A stretch of 64,000 nt of DNA. Origin: an uncultured Bacteroidales bacterium. Its GTDB lineage: Bacteria > Bacteroidota > Bacteroidia > Bacteroidales > F082. The stretch covers positions 186,001 through 250,000 of the forward strand of contig CAMYXP010000002.1 in the NCBI GenBank assembly GCA_947303085.1. The letters are read 5' to 3'. The translations under genes and the position numbers were made by a program. Below the pieces are notes generated by a model. The model saw nothing but the letters and a program-made list of their open reading frames with translations. It ran no database searches and was not told the DNA's origin. Shown one piece after another: positions 1-8,554 of this stretch. Within the stretch, counting starts at the first letter, position 1, and every line of letters starts with the position of its first letter.

Positions 1-317
1 CTACCTTCATGATTGTTTTAAGTGCACTTGGCACTTTGACTATTTCTTCCATCTTCATGTTCGGAAATATGATCTTTAAAAGACACAAAACCGGCAAGAT
101 GATTGGCATTTTGATAATTATGTTCATCATTTTCATGATTGTTCTAATCAATTATGCTGTACACACAGAAGTTCTCACCCATAACATTGAAGATAAGGCA
201 GAATTCGTTAAATACACGATATTCTTAATAATGAACGCCATTTTCTACGCTGAAATTATCGTTTCCGCATTGATGCTGTTCGGTGTGTATCGTAAAATTA
301 AAACTCAAAAATATTAA
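1..317 (+). CDS. Small integral membrane protein, 5' end cut by window
   Basis: The reading frame is open back to the window edge, so the true start may lie outside; the first visible ATG is at position 9. The visible 102 residues hold three hydrophobic stretches (about residues 1-20, 31-50 and 69-93) with basic linkers, so it is a membrane protein. It ends 6 bp before a GntR-type regulator. Small YtrA-type GntR genes are often co-transcribed with ABC exporter genes, so this could be a transporter subunit, but no family motif is visible. Confidence 0.6.
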   Translation, partial: TFMIVLSALGTLTISSIFMFGNMIFKRHKTGKMIGILIIMFIIFMIVLINYAVHTEVLTHNIEDKAEFVKYTIFLIMNAIFYAEIIVSALMLFGVYRKIKTQKY

Positions 318-323
318 TTAACC

Positions 324-680
324 ATGGATTTCAACGGGCATAAACCAATATATCTGCAGATCTACGACCACGTGTGCGAGCGCATCCTGAGCGGTGAGTT
401 CCGCAGCGGCGACCGTGTGATGTCGGTGCGCGAGCTAGGCATTGAGCTGGGAGTGAACCCCAACACGGTGATGCGCGCCTTCGAGCGACTGCAGATGAAA
501 GAGATCATCGCCACCAAGCGCGGAATAGGATTCTACGTGTGCGATGACGCGAAAGAAAAGATTCTTTCGGAACAAAAAAAAGATTTTTTAGAAAACGAAG
601 TACCAGAATTCCTGAAAAAAATGGAATTGTATGGCATTAAAATGGAAGAAATCGTATCTTTGCAACAAATTTCAAAATAA
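324..680 (+). CDS. GntR-family transcriptional regulator, short YtrA-like type
   Basis: The protein has 118 residues. Residues about 8-75 form a classic GntR winged helix-turn-helix (PIYLQIYDHV, then a segment with SVRELGIELGVNPNTV and the wing RGIGFYV). The C-terminal part is only about 40 residues, too short for the FadR or UTRA effector domain, which fits the YtrA subfamily. It follows the membrane protein by 6 bp and probably controls that operon. The promoter of the downstream M16 gene (box at 655-662) lies inside its 3' end. Confidence 0.85.
   Translation: MDFNGHKPIYLQIYDHVCERILSGEFRSGDRVMSVRELGIELGVNPNTVMRAFERLQMKEIIATKRGIGFYVCDDAKEKILSEQKKDFLENEVPEFLKKMELYGIKMEEIVSLQQISK
655..662 (+). 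promoter_or_regulatory. -7 box TATCTTTG for the M16 peptidase gene
   Basis: This is a perfect match to the Bacteroidetes -7 consensus TAnnTTTG, located inside the 3' end of the GntR gene. The predicted transcript would start near 668, giving an approximately 18-nt leader before the ATG at 686. No good -33 box is seen at the usual distance. Confidence 0.45.
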
Positions 681-685
681 CAAAC

Positions 686-3541
686 ATGAAAAAACTCTTA
701 TTAGCATTAGTTATCTTATTGAGCGTCAACGTGATGAACGCTCAGTTAAAGGTCAAGACCACTTATCTTGACAACGGTTTGAAGGTGGTGATGTGCGAAG
801 ACCACAGCTCACCGAAGGCTTACGGCGCCGTTTACGTGCACGCCGGAAGTAAAAACGACCCGCTCGAAGCCACTGGTATGGCTCACTATTTCGAGCATAT
901 CATGTTCAAGGGCACCGACAAAATCGGAACCATCAACTGGGAAGCTGAGAAGGTGTATCTCGACAGCATCGACATCATGTACGACAAGCTGCATGAGACC
1001 ACCGACGCCGGCGAGCGCGCTGCCATCCAGCAGAAAATCAATGAGTTGTCATTGGCATCGACAGACTACGCCATCCCGAATGAGGTCGACGTGATTCTGA
1101 CCAAGATGGGCGGCACAGGCCTGAACGCTGGTACAGCTTACGACCAGACGATGTACTTCAACTCCTTCCCTGCCAACCAGATCGGCAAGTGGATGGACGT
1201 CTACGTAGAGCGTTTCCGTTACCCTGTGTTCCGTCTCTTCCAGAGCGAGCTTGAGACCGTTTACGAAGAGAAGAACATGTACGGCGACGAGCCAATCGAG
1301 GCATTCAAAGACTATTTCTTTAAAGAAATTTTCGGCGAGCATCCTTATGGCCGTCCGGTCATCGGCTTGACCGAACACCTGAAAAACCCGCAAACCTCGA
1401 GAATGCGCGAGTTCTTCAACACCTATTACGTGGCCAACAACATGACCCTCATCCTCGTCGGCGACTTCAACATCGACGAAATCGAGCCTATGGTGGCTGA
1501 GAAATTCGGCACATGGCGCAGCGGCGAAATCCCTGCACAACCTGAGTTCACCTTGCCTGAGTTCAAAGGCCAGACTTTGAGAGAAGTGAGGATGACTCCT
1601 GTTAAGATGGGTATTTTGGCATGGCGTGGCGTTAAGGTTTCCGACCCTGACTATCTGCCTCTCAGCATCGCCTGCGACATCTTCAGCAACGGCGAGACAG
1701 GCCTCATGGACAAAGATATGCTTGATGGCAACATCATGGCGGCAATGCTGATGCCTCTCTCACTCGAAGACCACGGCGCAAACATCATTCTCTATGTGCC
1801 GAAACTCGTCGGACAATCACACGAGAAAGCTGAGGAATATGTTTTCGCAAATCTCAACAAACTCAAAAAAGGCGAGTTCAGCGACGACCTCTTTGAAGCT
1901 ATCCGCACCAACATGCTGAAGGAACGCGAACAGACATTAGAGGATCTCAACTCTCTGTCTTACCTCTTCCTCGAACTCGAGCAGCGTGGCATGTCATACG
2001 ACGACTATCTCGCTGAGACTGAACGCATTAAAAACATCACCAAGGAGGAAATCATAGCTATCGCCAACAAATATTTCGGTGAAGATTACCTCGATATCCG
2101 CTCAAAGATGGGCTTCCCTGAAAAAGACAAGGTCGACAAGCCTAACTGGAAACCTATCGAGGCAAAGAACACCGATGCCAAGTCAGATTTCGCAAAGATG
2201 ATCGAGGCTGAGGAAGTTCCACAAGTGAAACCACAGGTCATCGAATTTGGAAAAGACGTTGAAATCACAAAGATAAACGATTGTTTCACAATGTTTTCAA
2301 CAAAGAATCCTTATAACGACATCTTCAATTTGACCGTCACACACAATTTCGGTAATATCGACGACCCGGATCTCGACCGCGCTGTCACTTATTGGGCAAT
2401 GCAAGGCACCGAAAATATGAGCTTCGAAGAGTTCAGCCTTGAGCTTCAGAAACTTGGCGCTCAGATTATCATTAGCGCCAACCAGAGCAACTGCAATGTC
2501 ATCATCGAAGGTTTCGAGAAGGATTTAGACCGCATCTTGGATCTTTGCGAGGAAAAGATCTTCAATCCAGCCAACGATGAGAAGAAGATTGCCGTTATCT
2601 ACGAAAGCGAGAAAATGGAAGAAGAAACTGTTAAAGACGACGCGTCTGAATGGGCACAGGCAGTACGCCAGTATGCTCTTTACGGCGACAAATCAAGCTA
2701 TCTCGTTGAAACTCCGATCAAAAAGTGGAAGAAACACACCGGCGAAGAGCTTCTCAAAGAGGTGAACGACGCCCTCAACTACAGCGGTAATGTATTTTTC
2801 ATCGGAAACATTGACAATCAGAAGGTTATCGAAGCTTTGAAGAAACACAATCTCGTTAAGGACGATGTTATCAAAGCTGACAAGAAGTTCAACGTTGAGA
2901 AGAAATATACTGAAAATCAGATATTCTTTGCTCACAACAAAGCATTCCGCCAAAGCAACATCTTCATTTATGTGCCAAGCGAGACTTTGGATCAAAAAGA
3001 CAAAGCCGTCAGCCAGGTGTTTAACAAATACTTTGGCACCGATATGTATTCAATTGTATTCCAAGAGGTTAGAGAGTTTCGCTCATTGGGTTACACAGCA
3101 TATTCATACTTCATGTACGACAATCTCAACCGCAAGCCAGGCAACCTGTTCGCCTTCCTCGGCACACAGTCGGACAAGACCAACGAAGGTATCGATGTGT
3201 TGCGCGGCCTCATCACCGACATGCCTGAGCGCATGGAGAAATTCAACGCTTCGAAAGACGCTCTGATCATGTCACGCGCCTCGGAATATGTCGGATTTAG
3301 AAACATTCCTACTACCGTGAGCTCATGGGTTGAGCAAGGTTACGACCACGACCCGCGTCTTGAGACAACTGAAATCATCAAGAATACCGAGTACGCTGAC
3401 GTTTACGACTTCTACAAACGCAACGTCGCCGACCGTCCGATCGTCATCATGATGTCAGGAAACAAGAAACAGTTCAACATGAAAGATCTCGGAAAATACG
3501 GCGCAGTGAAGGAATTGAAGTATAAGGAAATTTTCCGATAA
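686..3541 (+). CDS. Secreted M16-family zinc metallopeptidase (two-lobed)
   Basis: The protein has 951 residues with a signal peptide (residues 1-19, cut before Gln20). The inverted zinc motif HxxEH is HYFEH at residues 67-71, and the third ligand is probably Glu194 or Glu195 in VYEEKN, about 75 residues downstream as in the family. The length fits the periplasmic two-domain pitrilysin-like type, in which the second half keeps the fold but lacks the zinc site; no HxxEH is visible there. It probably degrades peptides in the periplasm. It ends 11 bp before a heptad repeat island and converges with recN. Confidence 0.9.
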   Translation: MKKLLLALVILLSVNVMNAQLKVKTTYLDNGLKVVMCEDHSSPKAYGAVYVHAGSKNDPLEATGMAHYFEHIMFKGTDKIGTINWEAEKVYLDSIDIMYDKLHETTDAGERAAIQQKINELSLASTDYAIPNEVDVILTKMGGTGLNAGTAYDQTMYFNSFPANQIGKWMDVYVERFRYPVFRLFQSELETVYEEKNMYGDEPIEAFKDYFFKEIFGEHPYGRPVIGLTEHLKNPQTSRMREFFNTYYVANNMTLILVGDFNIDEIEPMVAEKFGTWRSGEIPAQPEFTLPEFKGQTLREVRMTPVKMGILAWRGVKVSDPDYLPLSIACDIFSNGETGLMDKDMLDGNIMAAMLMPLSLEDHGANIILYVPKLVGQSHEKAEEYVFANLNKLKKGEFSDDLFEAIRTNMLKEREQTLEDLNSLSYLFLELEQRGMSYDDYLAETERIKNITKEEIIAIANKYFGEDYLDIRSKMGFPEKDKVDKPNWKPIEAKNTDAKSDFAKMIEAEEVPQVKPQVIEFGKDVEITKINDCFTMFSTKNPYNDIFNLTVTHNFGNIDDPDLDRAVTYWAMQGTENMSFEEFSLELQKLGAQIIISANQSNCNVIIEGFEKDLDRILDLCEEKIFNPANDEKKIAVIYESEKMEEETVKDDASEWAQAVRQYALYGDKSSYLVETPIKKWKKHTGEELLKEVNDALNYSGNVFFIGNIDNQKVIEALKKHNLVKDDVIKADKKFNVEKKYTENQIFFAHNKAFRQSNIFIYVPSETLDQKDKAVSQVFNKYFGTDMYSIVFQEVREFRSLGYTAYSYFMYDNLNRKPGNLFAFLGTQSDKTNEGIDVLRGLITDMPERMEKFNASKDALIMSRASEYVGFRNIPTTVSSWVEQGYDHDPRLETTEIIKNTEYADVYDFYKRNVADRPIVIMMSGNKKQFNMKDLGKYGAVKELKYKEIFR

Positions 3542-3552
3542 AACACAAGCTG

Positions 3553-3607
3553 TTGGCTATTGGCCGTTGGCTGTTGGCAGCCAATCACTAATAGCTAATG
3601 GCCAAAG
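3553..3607. repeat. Heptad island A, TTGGC class, inverted arms
   Basis: Four direct 7-nt units (TTGGCTA, TTGGCCG, TTGGCTG, TTGGCAG) are followed without a gap by four complementary units (CCAATCA, CTAATAG, CTAATGG, CCAAAG), so the island can fold into a hairpin. It lies between two convergent genes, and its right end overlaps the last codons and the stop of recN. Confidence 0.85.
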
Positions 3608-5256
3608 TTGATAATAACCTCGGCGGCTCGAATTGCTTCCGGGGTTATTTTATCGTTGGAAAGCATCTTTGCAATCTCCGTAACACGTTCATCATGAGAC
3701 AGTTGTTTGATGCATGAACGTGTTTTTTGTGCGCTCTCGTCTTTGTAAACGAAGAAATGATTTTTGGCTTTTGAGGCGATTTGCGGGAGATGCGTGATAG
3801 ATAATATTTGCAGTTTCTCCCCCATTTTCTGCATGATATCTCCCAGTTTTGACGCCACCTCGCCCGAGACGCCAGTGTCTATCTCGTCGAAAATCAAGGT
3901 CGGAATGTAGGCGTTTTCAGCCGCTACAGCCTTGATAGCCAACATCAAACGCGATAATTCACCGCCCGATGCCACACGACTCATATCGTCGGGAGCGATG
4001 CCTTTGTTGGCTGAGAAGAGGAAACGGACGCGATCACGGCCAGTATTAGAGAACTCTATGCGCTCAGAAATCTCTATTACGAAAACACCATGCGGCATCT
4101 TTAATTGATGAATAATTTCAGTAACAGATTTTTCGAATGATACCTTAACCTTTTTGCGCTTTGCTGAAAGCTCATCAGCCAGCTTTGTCAGTTCTTTCTC
4201 GCATTTCTTGAGTTCCTGCTCTTTCTTGGCGATTTCCTCGTCGATGTTGGCAAATGCGCCGACTTTCTTTTGCAGGTCCTTGCGAATCTTAAGCAATTCG
4301 GCGTAATCGTTAACGTGATGTTTCATCATCAAGCGCTGAATCAAGTCGAAGCGCTCTTGTATTTCATTCAAAGAAGCTGAGTCGAACTGGGTGCTATCTT
4401 GCAGTGAATCAAGGTCTTGAGCAATGTCTTTGAGCTCGATTTTTGTAGAGTCAATTCTTTCGAGATATTGCTCGGCTTGCGGGACGTACCTTCTCAAACG
4501 GTCGACGTTCGATTTTAAATCATTAAGCTGATCCAAAATAGAGAACTCTGATTCACTCAGAGTACTCATAGATTGAGCTAATAGCGTCTTTACTTCCTCA
4601 GCATTTTCTAATAATTCCAGCTTTTGACTTACCTCTTCAAATTCACCTTCCTGTAAGTCGGCTTTAACCAACTCGTCGAGTTGGAATGCCAGGAAATCGT
4701 TTTCAGCGACGTTCTTCTGTGCCATCTCGCGAAGGCTCTTCAGTTCGTTTCTTAATGTAACAAACGAATTATAAACCTTCTGATAATCAATGAGTAATGA
4801 GTTGTTATTTGCTGCGTCATCGACAATTTTCAGCTGAAAGTCGGAATTTGTAAGCAGCAGCGAGTCGTGTTGTGAATGTATGTCAACTAATTGATTTCCA
4901 AGTTCTTTCAGTTGTTGTGTGGTAACTGGAGTGTCGTTAATGAAGGCGCGCGACTTCTTTGTAGGCGTAAGTTCGCGTCTCAGTATCAGTTCTTCGTCAA
5001 AATCGAGGTCGTTTTCTTCAAAAAATGACTTAAATCTCTCATTATCAATCACAAACGTCGCCTCGACCGTACATTTTTTTGTCTCGTCGAGCATGATGCT
5101 TGAGTCGGAGCGTTCGCCTAAAACGAAGCCTAAAGCTCCAAGAAGTATTGATTTTCCTGCTCCAGTCTCGCCGGTAATAACGCTGAATCCATTACCAAAA
5201 CTCATTGATAATGAATCGATTAAAGCATAATTACTTATAGCGATATGCTTAAGCAT
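3595..5256 (-). CDS. recN: DNA repair ATPase RecN
   Basis: The protein has 553 residues and is SMC-like. The N-terminal Walker A is GETGAGKS at residues 29-36, the middle is coiled coil rich in Leu, Glu and Lys, and the C-terminal head carries the signature VASGGELSRLMLA and Walker B TLIFDEIDTGVSG. RecN acts in recombinational repair of double-strand breaks. The ATG overlaps the stop of the DUF4835 gene (TAATG), so it is translated as the last gene of the bamD cluster. The final residues (FGH) and stop codon lie inside heptad island A. Confidence 0.96.
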   Translation of the reverse strand: MLKHIAISNYALIDSLSMSFGNGFSVITGETGAGKSILLGALGFVLGERSDSSIMLDETKKCTVEATFVIDNERFKSFFEENDLDFDEELILRRELTPTKKSRAFINDTPVTTQQLKELGNQLVDIHSQHDSLLLTNSDFQLKIVDDAANNNSLLIDYQKVYNSFVTLRNELKSLREMAQKNVAENDFLAFQLDELVKADLQEGEFEEVSQKLELLENAEEVKTLLAQSMSTLSESEFSILDQLNDLKSNVDRLRRYVPQAEQYLERIDSTKIELKDIAQDLDSLQDSTQFDSASLNEIQERFDLIQRLMMKHHVNDYAELLKIRKDLQKKVGAFANIDEEIAKKEQELKKCEKELTKLADELSAKRKKVKVSFEKSVTEIIHQLKMPHGVFVIEISERIEFSNTGRDRVRFLFSANKGIAPDDMSRVASGGELSRLMLAIKAVAAENAYIPTLIFDEIDTGVSGEVASKLGDIMQKMGEKLQILSITHLPQIASKAKNHFFVYKDESAQKTRSCIKQLSHDERVTEIAKMLSNDKITPEAIRAAEVIINFGH

Positions 5257-6170
5257 TACATTTTCGGTTTAGCGTTAAGAAGATCTTCGTATTCCTCCGA
5301 GTGCGACGGGTCTATCTCGCGTAAAACATTGACTGCTTTGGTACGTTCCTGCTGTGGTCCCACCGAGTAAACATTCTTCCACTCGTCGCGTTTCGTGTCG
5401 TTGAGAATCTGAATGAAATAAAGGTTAGGCTTGCTGGTGTACACCGACTTCACATAGTCGAGCGACTTTGTCATGGTGGCACGGCCTTCATCGACCTTGC
5501 CGTTGCCCATCACGTCGAGTCCAAGTCTATGATATTCATACATATACTGACGTAGCGGACGATATGCCGTATTGGTGAAGCTCTCGAGCAGCCAATAACG
5601 GTTTCGGTAGCTGTCGAAGGCTTTCCATCCTGCTTCGGTGGCGCTCTGCGCCGCCGTCACCACCTGCTCGGCCGCCTTAAACATCACATCTCCGCCGTAA
5701 AGACCGAAGGTGTCGAAATACAAACCGAGGCTGTAATAAGCGTAAAACGCCAAAATCGAGGTAAGATTCGACGTGAACGAGTTCTCGTTGAAATCGAGCG
5801 GCTGCGACTCCATGTAAGTGATTATGAAGTCGTTATCGACATAATTCAAAATCGGAGTGTTGTAGTTTGATTTGTAGACCGGACGGCGCAGACCTATATT
5901 CAGCTCGCCTGAAATGCTGTTGCCTTCACGGCTTGTCACCACTATCACTATCGTTCCTTCGATACGTTCCTGCTCCTCGAAACGGATATTCGTCCAGGTG
6001 CGGTTGTTCATGAAGTTGGTCACAGCTTCCTGAAGCGACTCATAGAGACGCTGGTCGGTACCTGCAACCTGTTTCGAGTTCACCGTCACCGTGAAATTGA
6101 ACTCCTGCGCACACAGGTTTTGTGCCATAAAACAGATTACGAACAATATCGGAAGGATGATTCTTTTCAT
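5256..6170 (-). CDS. DUF4835 family secreted protein
   Basis: The protein has 304 residues with a signal peptide ending near LCAQ (about residue 21). The beginning (FNFTVTVNS, then TDQRLYESLQEAVTNFMN) and the central FYAYYSLGLYFDTF segment match my memory of DUF4835, a Bacteroidetes family found between coaBC and recN. The function is unknown; the link to BamD suggests an envelope role, which is inference only. It follows coaBC by 5 bp and overlaps recN by one base. Confidence 0.85.
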   Translation of the reverse strand: MKRIILPILFVICFMAQNLCAQEFNFTVTVNSKQVAGTDQRLYESLQEAVTNFMNNRTWTNIRFEEQERIEGTIVIVVTSREGNSISGELNIGLRRPVYKSNYNTPILNYVDNDFIITYMESQPLDFNENSFTSNLTSILAFYAYYSLGLYFDTFGLYGGDVMFKAAEQVVTAAQSATEAGWKAFDSYRNRYWLLESFTNTAYRPLRQYMYEYHRLGLDVMGNGKVDEGRATMTKSLDYVKSVYTSKPNLYFIQILNDTKRDEWKNVYSVGPQQERTKAVNVLREIDPSHSEEYEDLLNAKPKM

Positions 6171-6175
6171 GATAG

Positions 6176-7381
6176 TTATTTTGTAAGTAATTGATATATA
6201 GCGTTTAAGATATCCTGAGCCACTTCGCTTTTCGGTTTAAGCTCGAAGTCGGTCACCTTGTCATCTCTTGTGATGATGTTGATTTTATTAGTCTTCGTCT
6301 TAAATCCCACGCCTGCCTCGTTCATCGTGTTTAAAACGATCATGTCGAGATTTTTAGTATGCAGTTTCTTCTTCGCGTTCTCGATGCCGTTCTCGGTCTC
6401 AAGCGCGAAGCCCACGAGCATCTGGTTTTCTTTCTTGTTCTCGCCGAGAGTCTTCAAGATATCCTCTGTCTTGACGAGTTTCAGCGTCATCTCATTTTTA
6501 TTCGGGTCTTTCTTAATCTTCTGATCTGCAACCACTTCCGGACGGAAATCGGCCACCGCCGCGCTCAACACAGCTATGTCGGAACGTTTGAATGCCGATG
6601 TCGTGGCGTCGTACATCTCCTTTGCCGAAGTCACAGGAATTACTTGGATGTTACTTCTCTCCGGACGAATTGATGACGGACCTAAAACGAGCGTGACGTC
6701 GGCGCCCTGGTCGGCGAAAGCGCGTGCTATCTCTATGCCCATCAAGCCTGAGCTGTGGTTTCCGATGAAACGCACCGGGTCGATAGCCTCGTATGTCGGG
6801 CCGGCTGTCACAAGCACTTTCTTGCCTGCGAAACGCTTTTTGTTATCGAAAAACTCCTTTATACGGTTGAAAATCTCCTGTGGTTCCTCCATCCTGCCCT
6901 CGCCGCACAGTCCCGATGCAAGCTCACCTGATGCAGGCGCGATGAAACGGTATCCGCGACCAATGAGGGTACGGATGTTTTCCTGCGTGGCCGGATGTTT
7001 GTACATGTCGAGATCCATCGCCGGAGCGAACATTATCGGACATTTCGCTGATAGACAAACAGTTAGCAGATAGTTGTCGGCTATGCCTGCCGCCATCTTA
7101 GCGATGGTGTTTGCCGATGCCGGTGCTATCACGACGAGGTCGGCCCAAAGTCCGAGATCAACATGACTGTTCCACTTGCCGGTCTCTGCGTCGAAGCCCT
7201 TTGATAAAACTGGTAAACCACTCAGCGTAGCTAACGTGAGTGGTGTTACAAAGTCTTTAGCCGCCTCGGTCATGACAATCTGAACCTCAGCGCCCTGCTT
7301 CTTCAGAAGCCGTACTAAAAGCGGAATCTTATAGGCGGCGATGCTACCTGTAATTCCTATCAGAATCTTTTTAGAAGTCAC
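6176..7381 (-). CDS. coaBC: Bifunctional phosphopantothenoylcysteine decarboxylase / phosphopantothenate-cysteine ligase
   Basis: The protein has 401 residues and makes 4'-phosphopantetheine for coenzyme A in two steps. The CoaC half (about 1-190) shows the flavin-binding start KKILIGITGSIAAYK, the active-site His in NSHVDLGLWAD, the PAMDLDMY motif and the Cys of SGLCGEGRM. The CoaB half starts at KKVLVTAGPTYEAIDPVRF, followed by GNHSSGLMG. The start codon is GTG (7379-7381), which overlaps the end of rpoZ by 11 bp, suggesting coupled translation. Confidence 0.95.
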   Translation of the reverse strand: MTSKKILIGITGSIAAYKIPLLVRLLKKQGAEVQIVMTEAAKDFVTPLTLATLSGLPVLSKGFDAETGKWNSHVDLGLWADLVVIAPASANTIAKMAAGIADNYLLTVCLSAKCPIMFAPAMDLDMYKHPATQENIRTLIGRGYRFIAPASGELASGLCGEGRMEEPQEIFNRIKEFFDNKKRFAGKKVLVTAGPTYEAIDPVRFIGNHSSGLMGIEIARAFADQGADVTLVLGPSSIRPERSNIQVIPVTSAKEMYDATTSAFKRSDIAVLSAAVADFRPEVVADQKIKKDPNKNEMTLKLVKTEDILKTLGENKKENQMLVGFALETENGIENAKKKLHTKNLDMIVLNTMNEAGVGFKTKTNKINIITRDDKVTDFELKPKSEVAQDILNAIYQLLTK

Positions 7382-7709
7382 CTTCGTTTTTCTTGTTTGG
7401 ATTACGATAGTAAAGTTTGTCGTTCAAGAACTCGTCGATAGCGATAAGCGTTGGCTTAGGCAGTCTCTCGTAGAACTTTGCGACCTCAATCTGTTCCTTG
7501 TTTTCGAAAACTTCTTCAAGAGTGTCGTTGCTTGAAGCGAACTCCTCAATTTTCTTGTTGAGTTCCTGCTTCTCCTCTGTCGCGATTTGGTTTGCTCTCT
7601 TCGCAAGGATAGCGACTGTTTCGTAGATATTACCTGTTCCTACGTAGAATTGATCTTTCTGACGTGTGATTGCGGTTGTTTCCGTCTTAACTTTTCTGAA
7701 ATCTATCAT
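7371..7709 (-). CDS. rpoZ: RNA polymerase omega subunit (Bacteroidetes type)
   Basis: This 112-residue protein sits between bamD and coaBC, the usual place for the Bacteroidetes omega/Rpb6-like subunit. The N-terminal half carries the conserved region with TGNIYETVAILAKRANQI, which matches the Rpb6/omega helix. The C-terminal half is lineage-specific. It should bind the beta' subunit (rpoC at 29.7-34 kb) and aid polymerase assembly. It follows bamD by one base. Confidence 0.85.
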   Translation of the reverse strand: MIDFRKVKTETTAITRQKDQFYVGTGNIYETVAILAKRANQIATEEKQELNKKIEEFASSNDTLEEVFENKEQIEVAKFYERLPKPTLIAIDEFLNDKLYYRNPNKKNEGDF

Positions 7710-7710
7710 T

Positions 7711-8520
7711 TTATTTGTTCGATTTGATTTTTTCTAATTTTTCTCTGACTTTCTTTATTGTAGGCTCTAATTCAGCGATGTATTTGCTGTCGGGATAGAC
7801 ATAGCACAAGGTGTTATATTTCTCCAGCGCCAGCTCATAACGTTCGCGTTGTTTCGACTTCACACTGTTCTCGGCATAACGGTAATAGTTGATAACCATG
7901 TTTTTAAGAATCTCCTCACGATGTTTCGTCGAAGGATAATCTTTCAAAAAAGCCTCATAACTCGTTATCGCAGCCTGATATTCCTCCATCTTGAAATAAA
8001 GCGCGCAGGTAAGGTATTCCTTTTCCTCAAGCTTCATTCGCAAAGTGTCGATTTTGCCGTTGGCCTCCTCCACTCTCGGACTATTCGGATAAATGTCGAT
8101 ATAGTTCTGATATTCACTGATTGCCGTGTATGTGTCTTCCTGGTCAAGAGTGATTTTCGGCGACATGATATAATAACATGTGGCACTCTTAAACAATGCG
8201 TCCTCTGTGTCTTTCGACAAAGGATAATTCATCGCGAAACGTTTGTAATAGCCGCTTGCCAAATAATATTCTTTTTTCTTGTAATAACATTCCGCGGTGA
8301 GATAAGCTATCGTCTCGCCTTCAGGTTTGTTACGATAGTAGGCGTTCATCACCTCAAAAAGCTGTAAAGTACGGTCATAATTGCCTTTCTCATAATATTC
8401 CAACGCGGCTTTATACTTAGCCTCATTGTCTGTTCCTTTCAGCAATTTCCTGTATTTACTGCATGAGGTGCATCCCAGCAGACAAATTATCGCCAATAAA
8501 AAAATCCTATTCTTTAGCAT
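7711..8520 (-). CDS. bamD: Outer membrane assembly lipoprotein BamD
   Basis: The protein has 269 residues. A lipoprotein signal ends in LLGC with the lipidated Cys at residue 17. The mature part is made of TPR-like helical repeats (for example ALEYYEKGNYDRTLQLFE and YYLASGYYKRFAMNYP), typical of BamD, which helps insert beta-barrel proteins with BamA. It is the first gene of a five-gene cluster with rpoZ, coaBC, DUF4835 and recN. A -7 box lies only 4 nt before the ATG. Confidence 0.93.
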   Translation of the reverse strand: MLKNRIFLLAIICLLGCTSCSKYRKLLKGTDNEAKYKAALEYYEKGNYDRTLQLFEVMNAYYRNKPEGETIAYLTAECYYKKKEYYLASGYYKRFAMNYPLSKDTEDALFKSATCYYIMSPKITLDQEDTYTAISEYQNYIDIYPNSPRVEEANGKIDTLRMKLEEKEYLTCALYFKMEEYQAAITSYEAFLKDYPSTKHREEILKNMVINYYRYAENSVKSKQRERYELALEKYNTLCYVYPDSKYIAELEPTIKKVREKLEKIKSNK

Positions 8521-8524
8521 GCTG

Positions 8525-8532
8525 CAAAATTA
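8525..8532 (-). promoter_or_regulatory. -7 box TAATTTTG for the bamD operon
   Basis: This is a consensus TAnnTTTG read on the minus strand, with 4 nt (CAGC) between it and the bamD ATG. If the start point lies 4-7 nt downstream, as in known Bacteroides promoters, the mRNA would be leaderless. No clear -33 box is visible. Confidence 0.45.
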
Positions 8533-8554
8533 CGTTTTTTTTAGCTATAAATTG

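Noticed and set aside
1049..1540. Long antisense ORFs inside M16, coaBC, bamD, tuf and other genes
   Set aside because: They mirror strong coding genes on the other strand and show low-complexity or Arg/Ser/His-rich translations without motifs.
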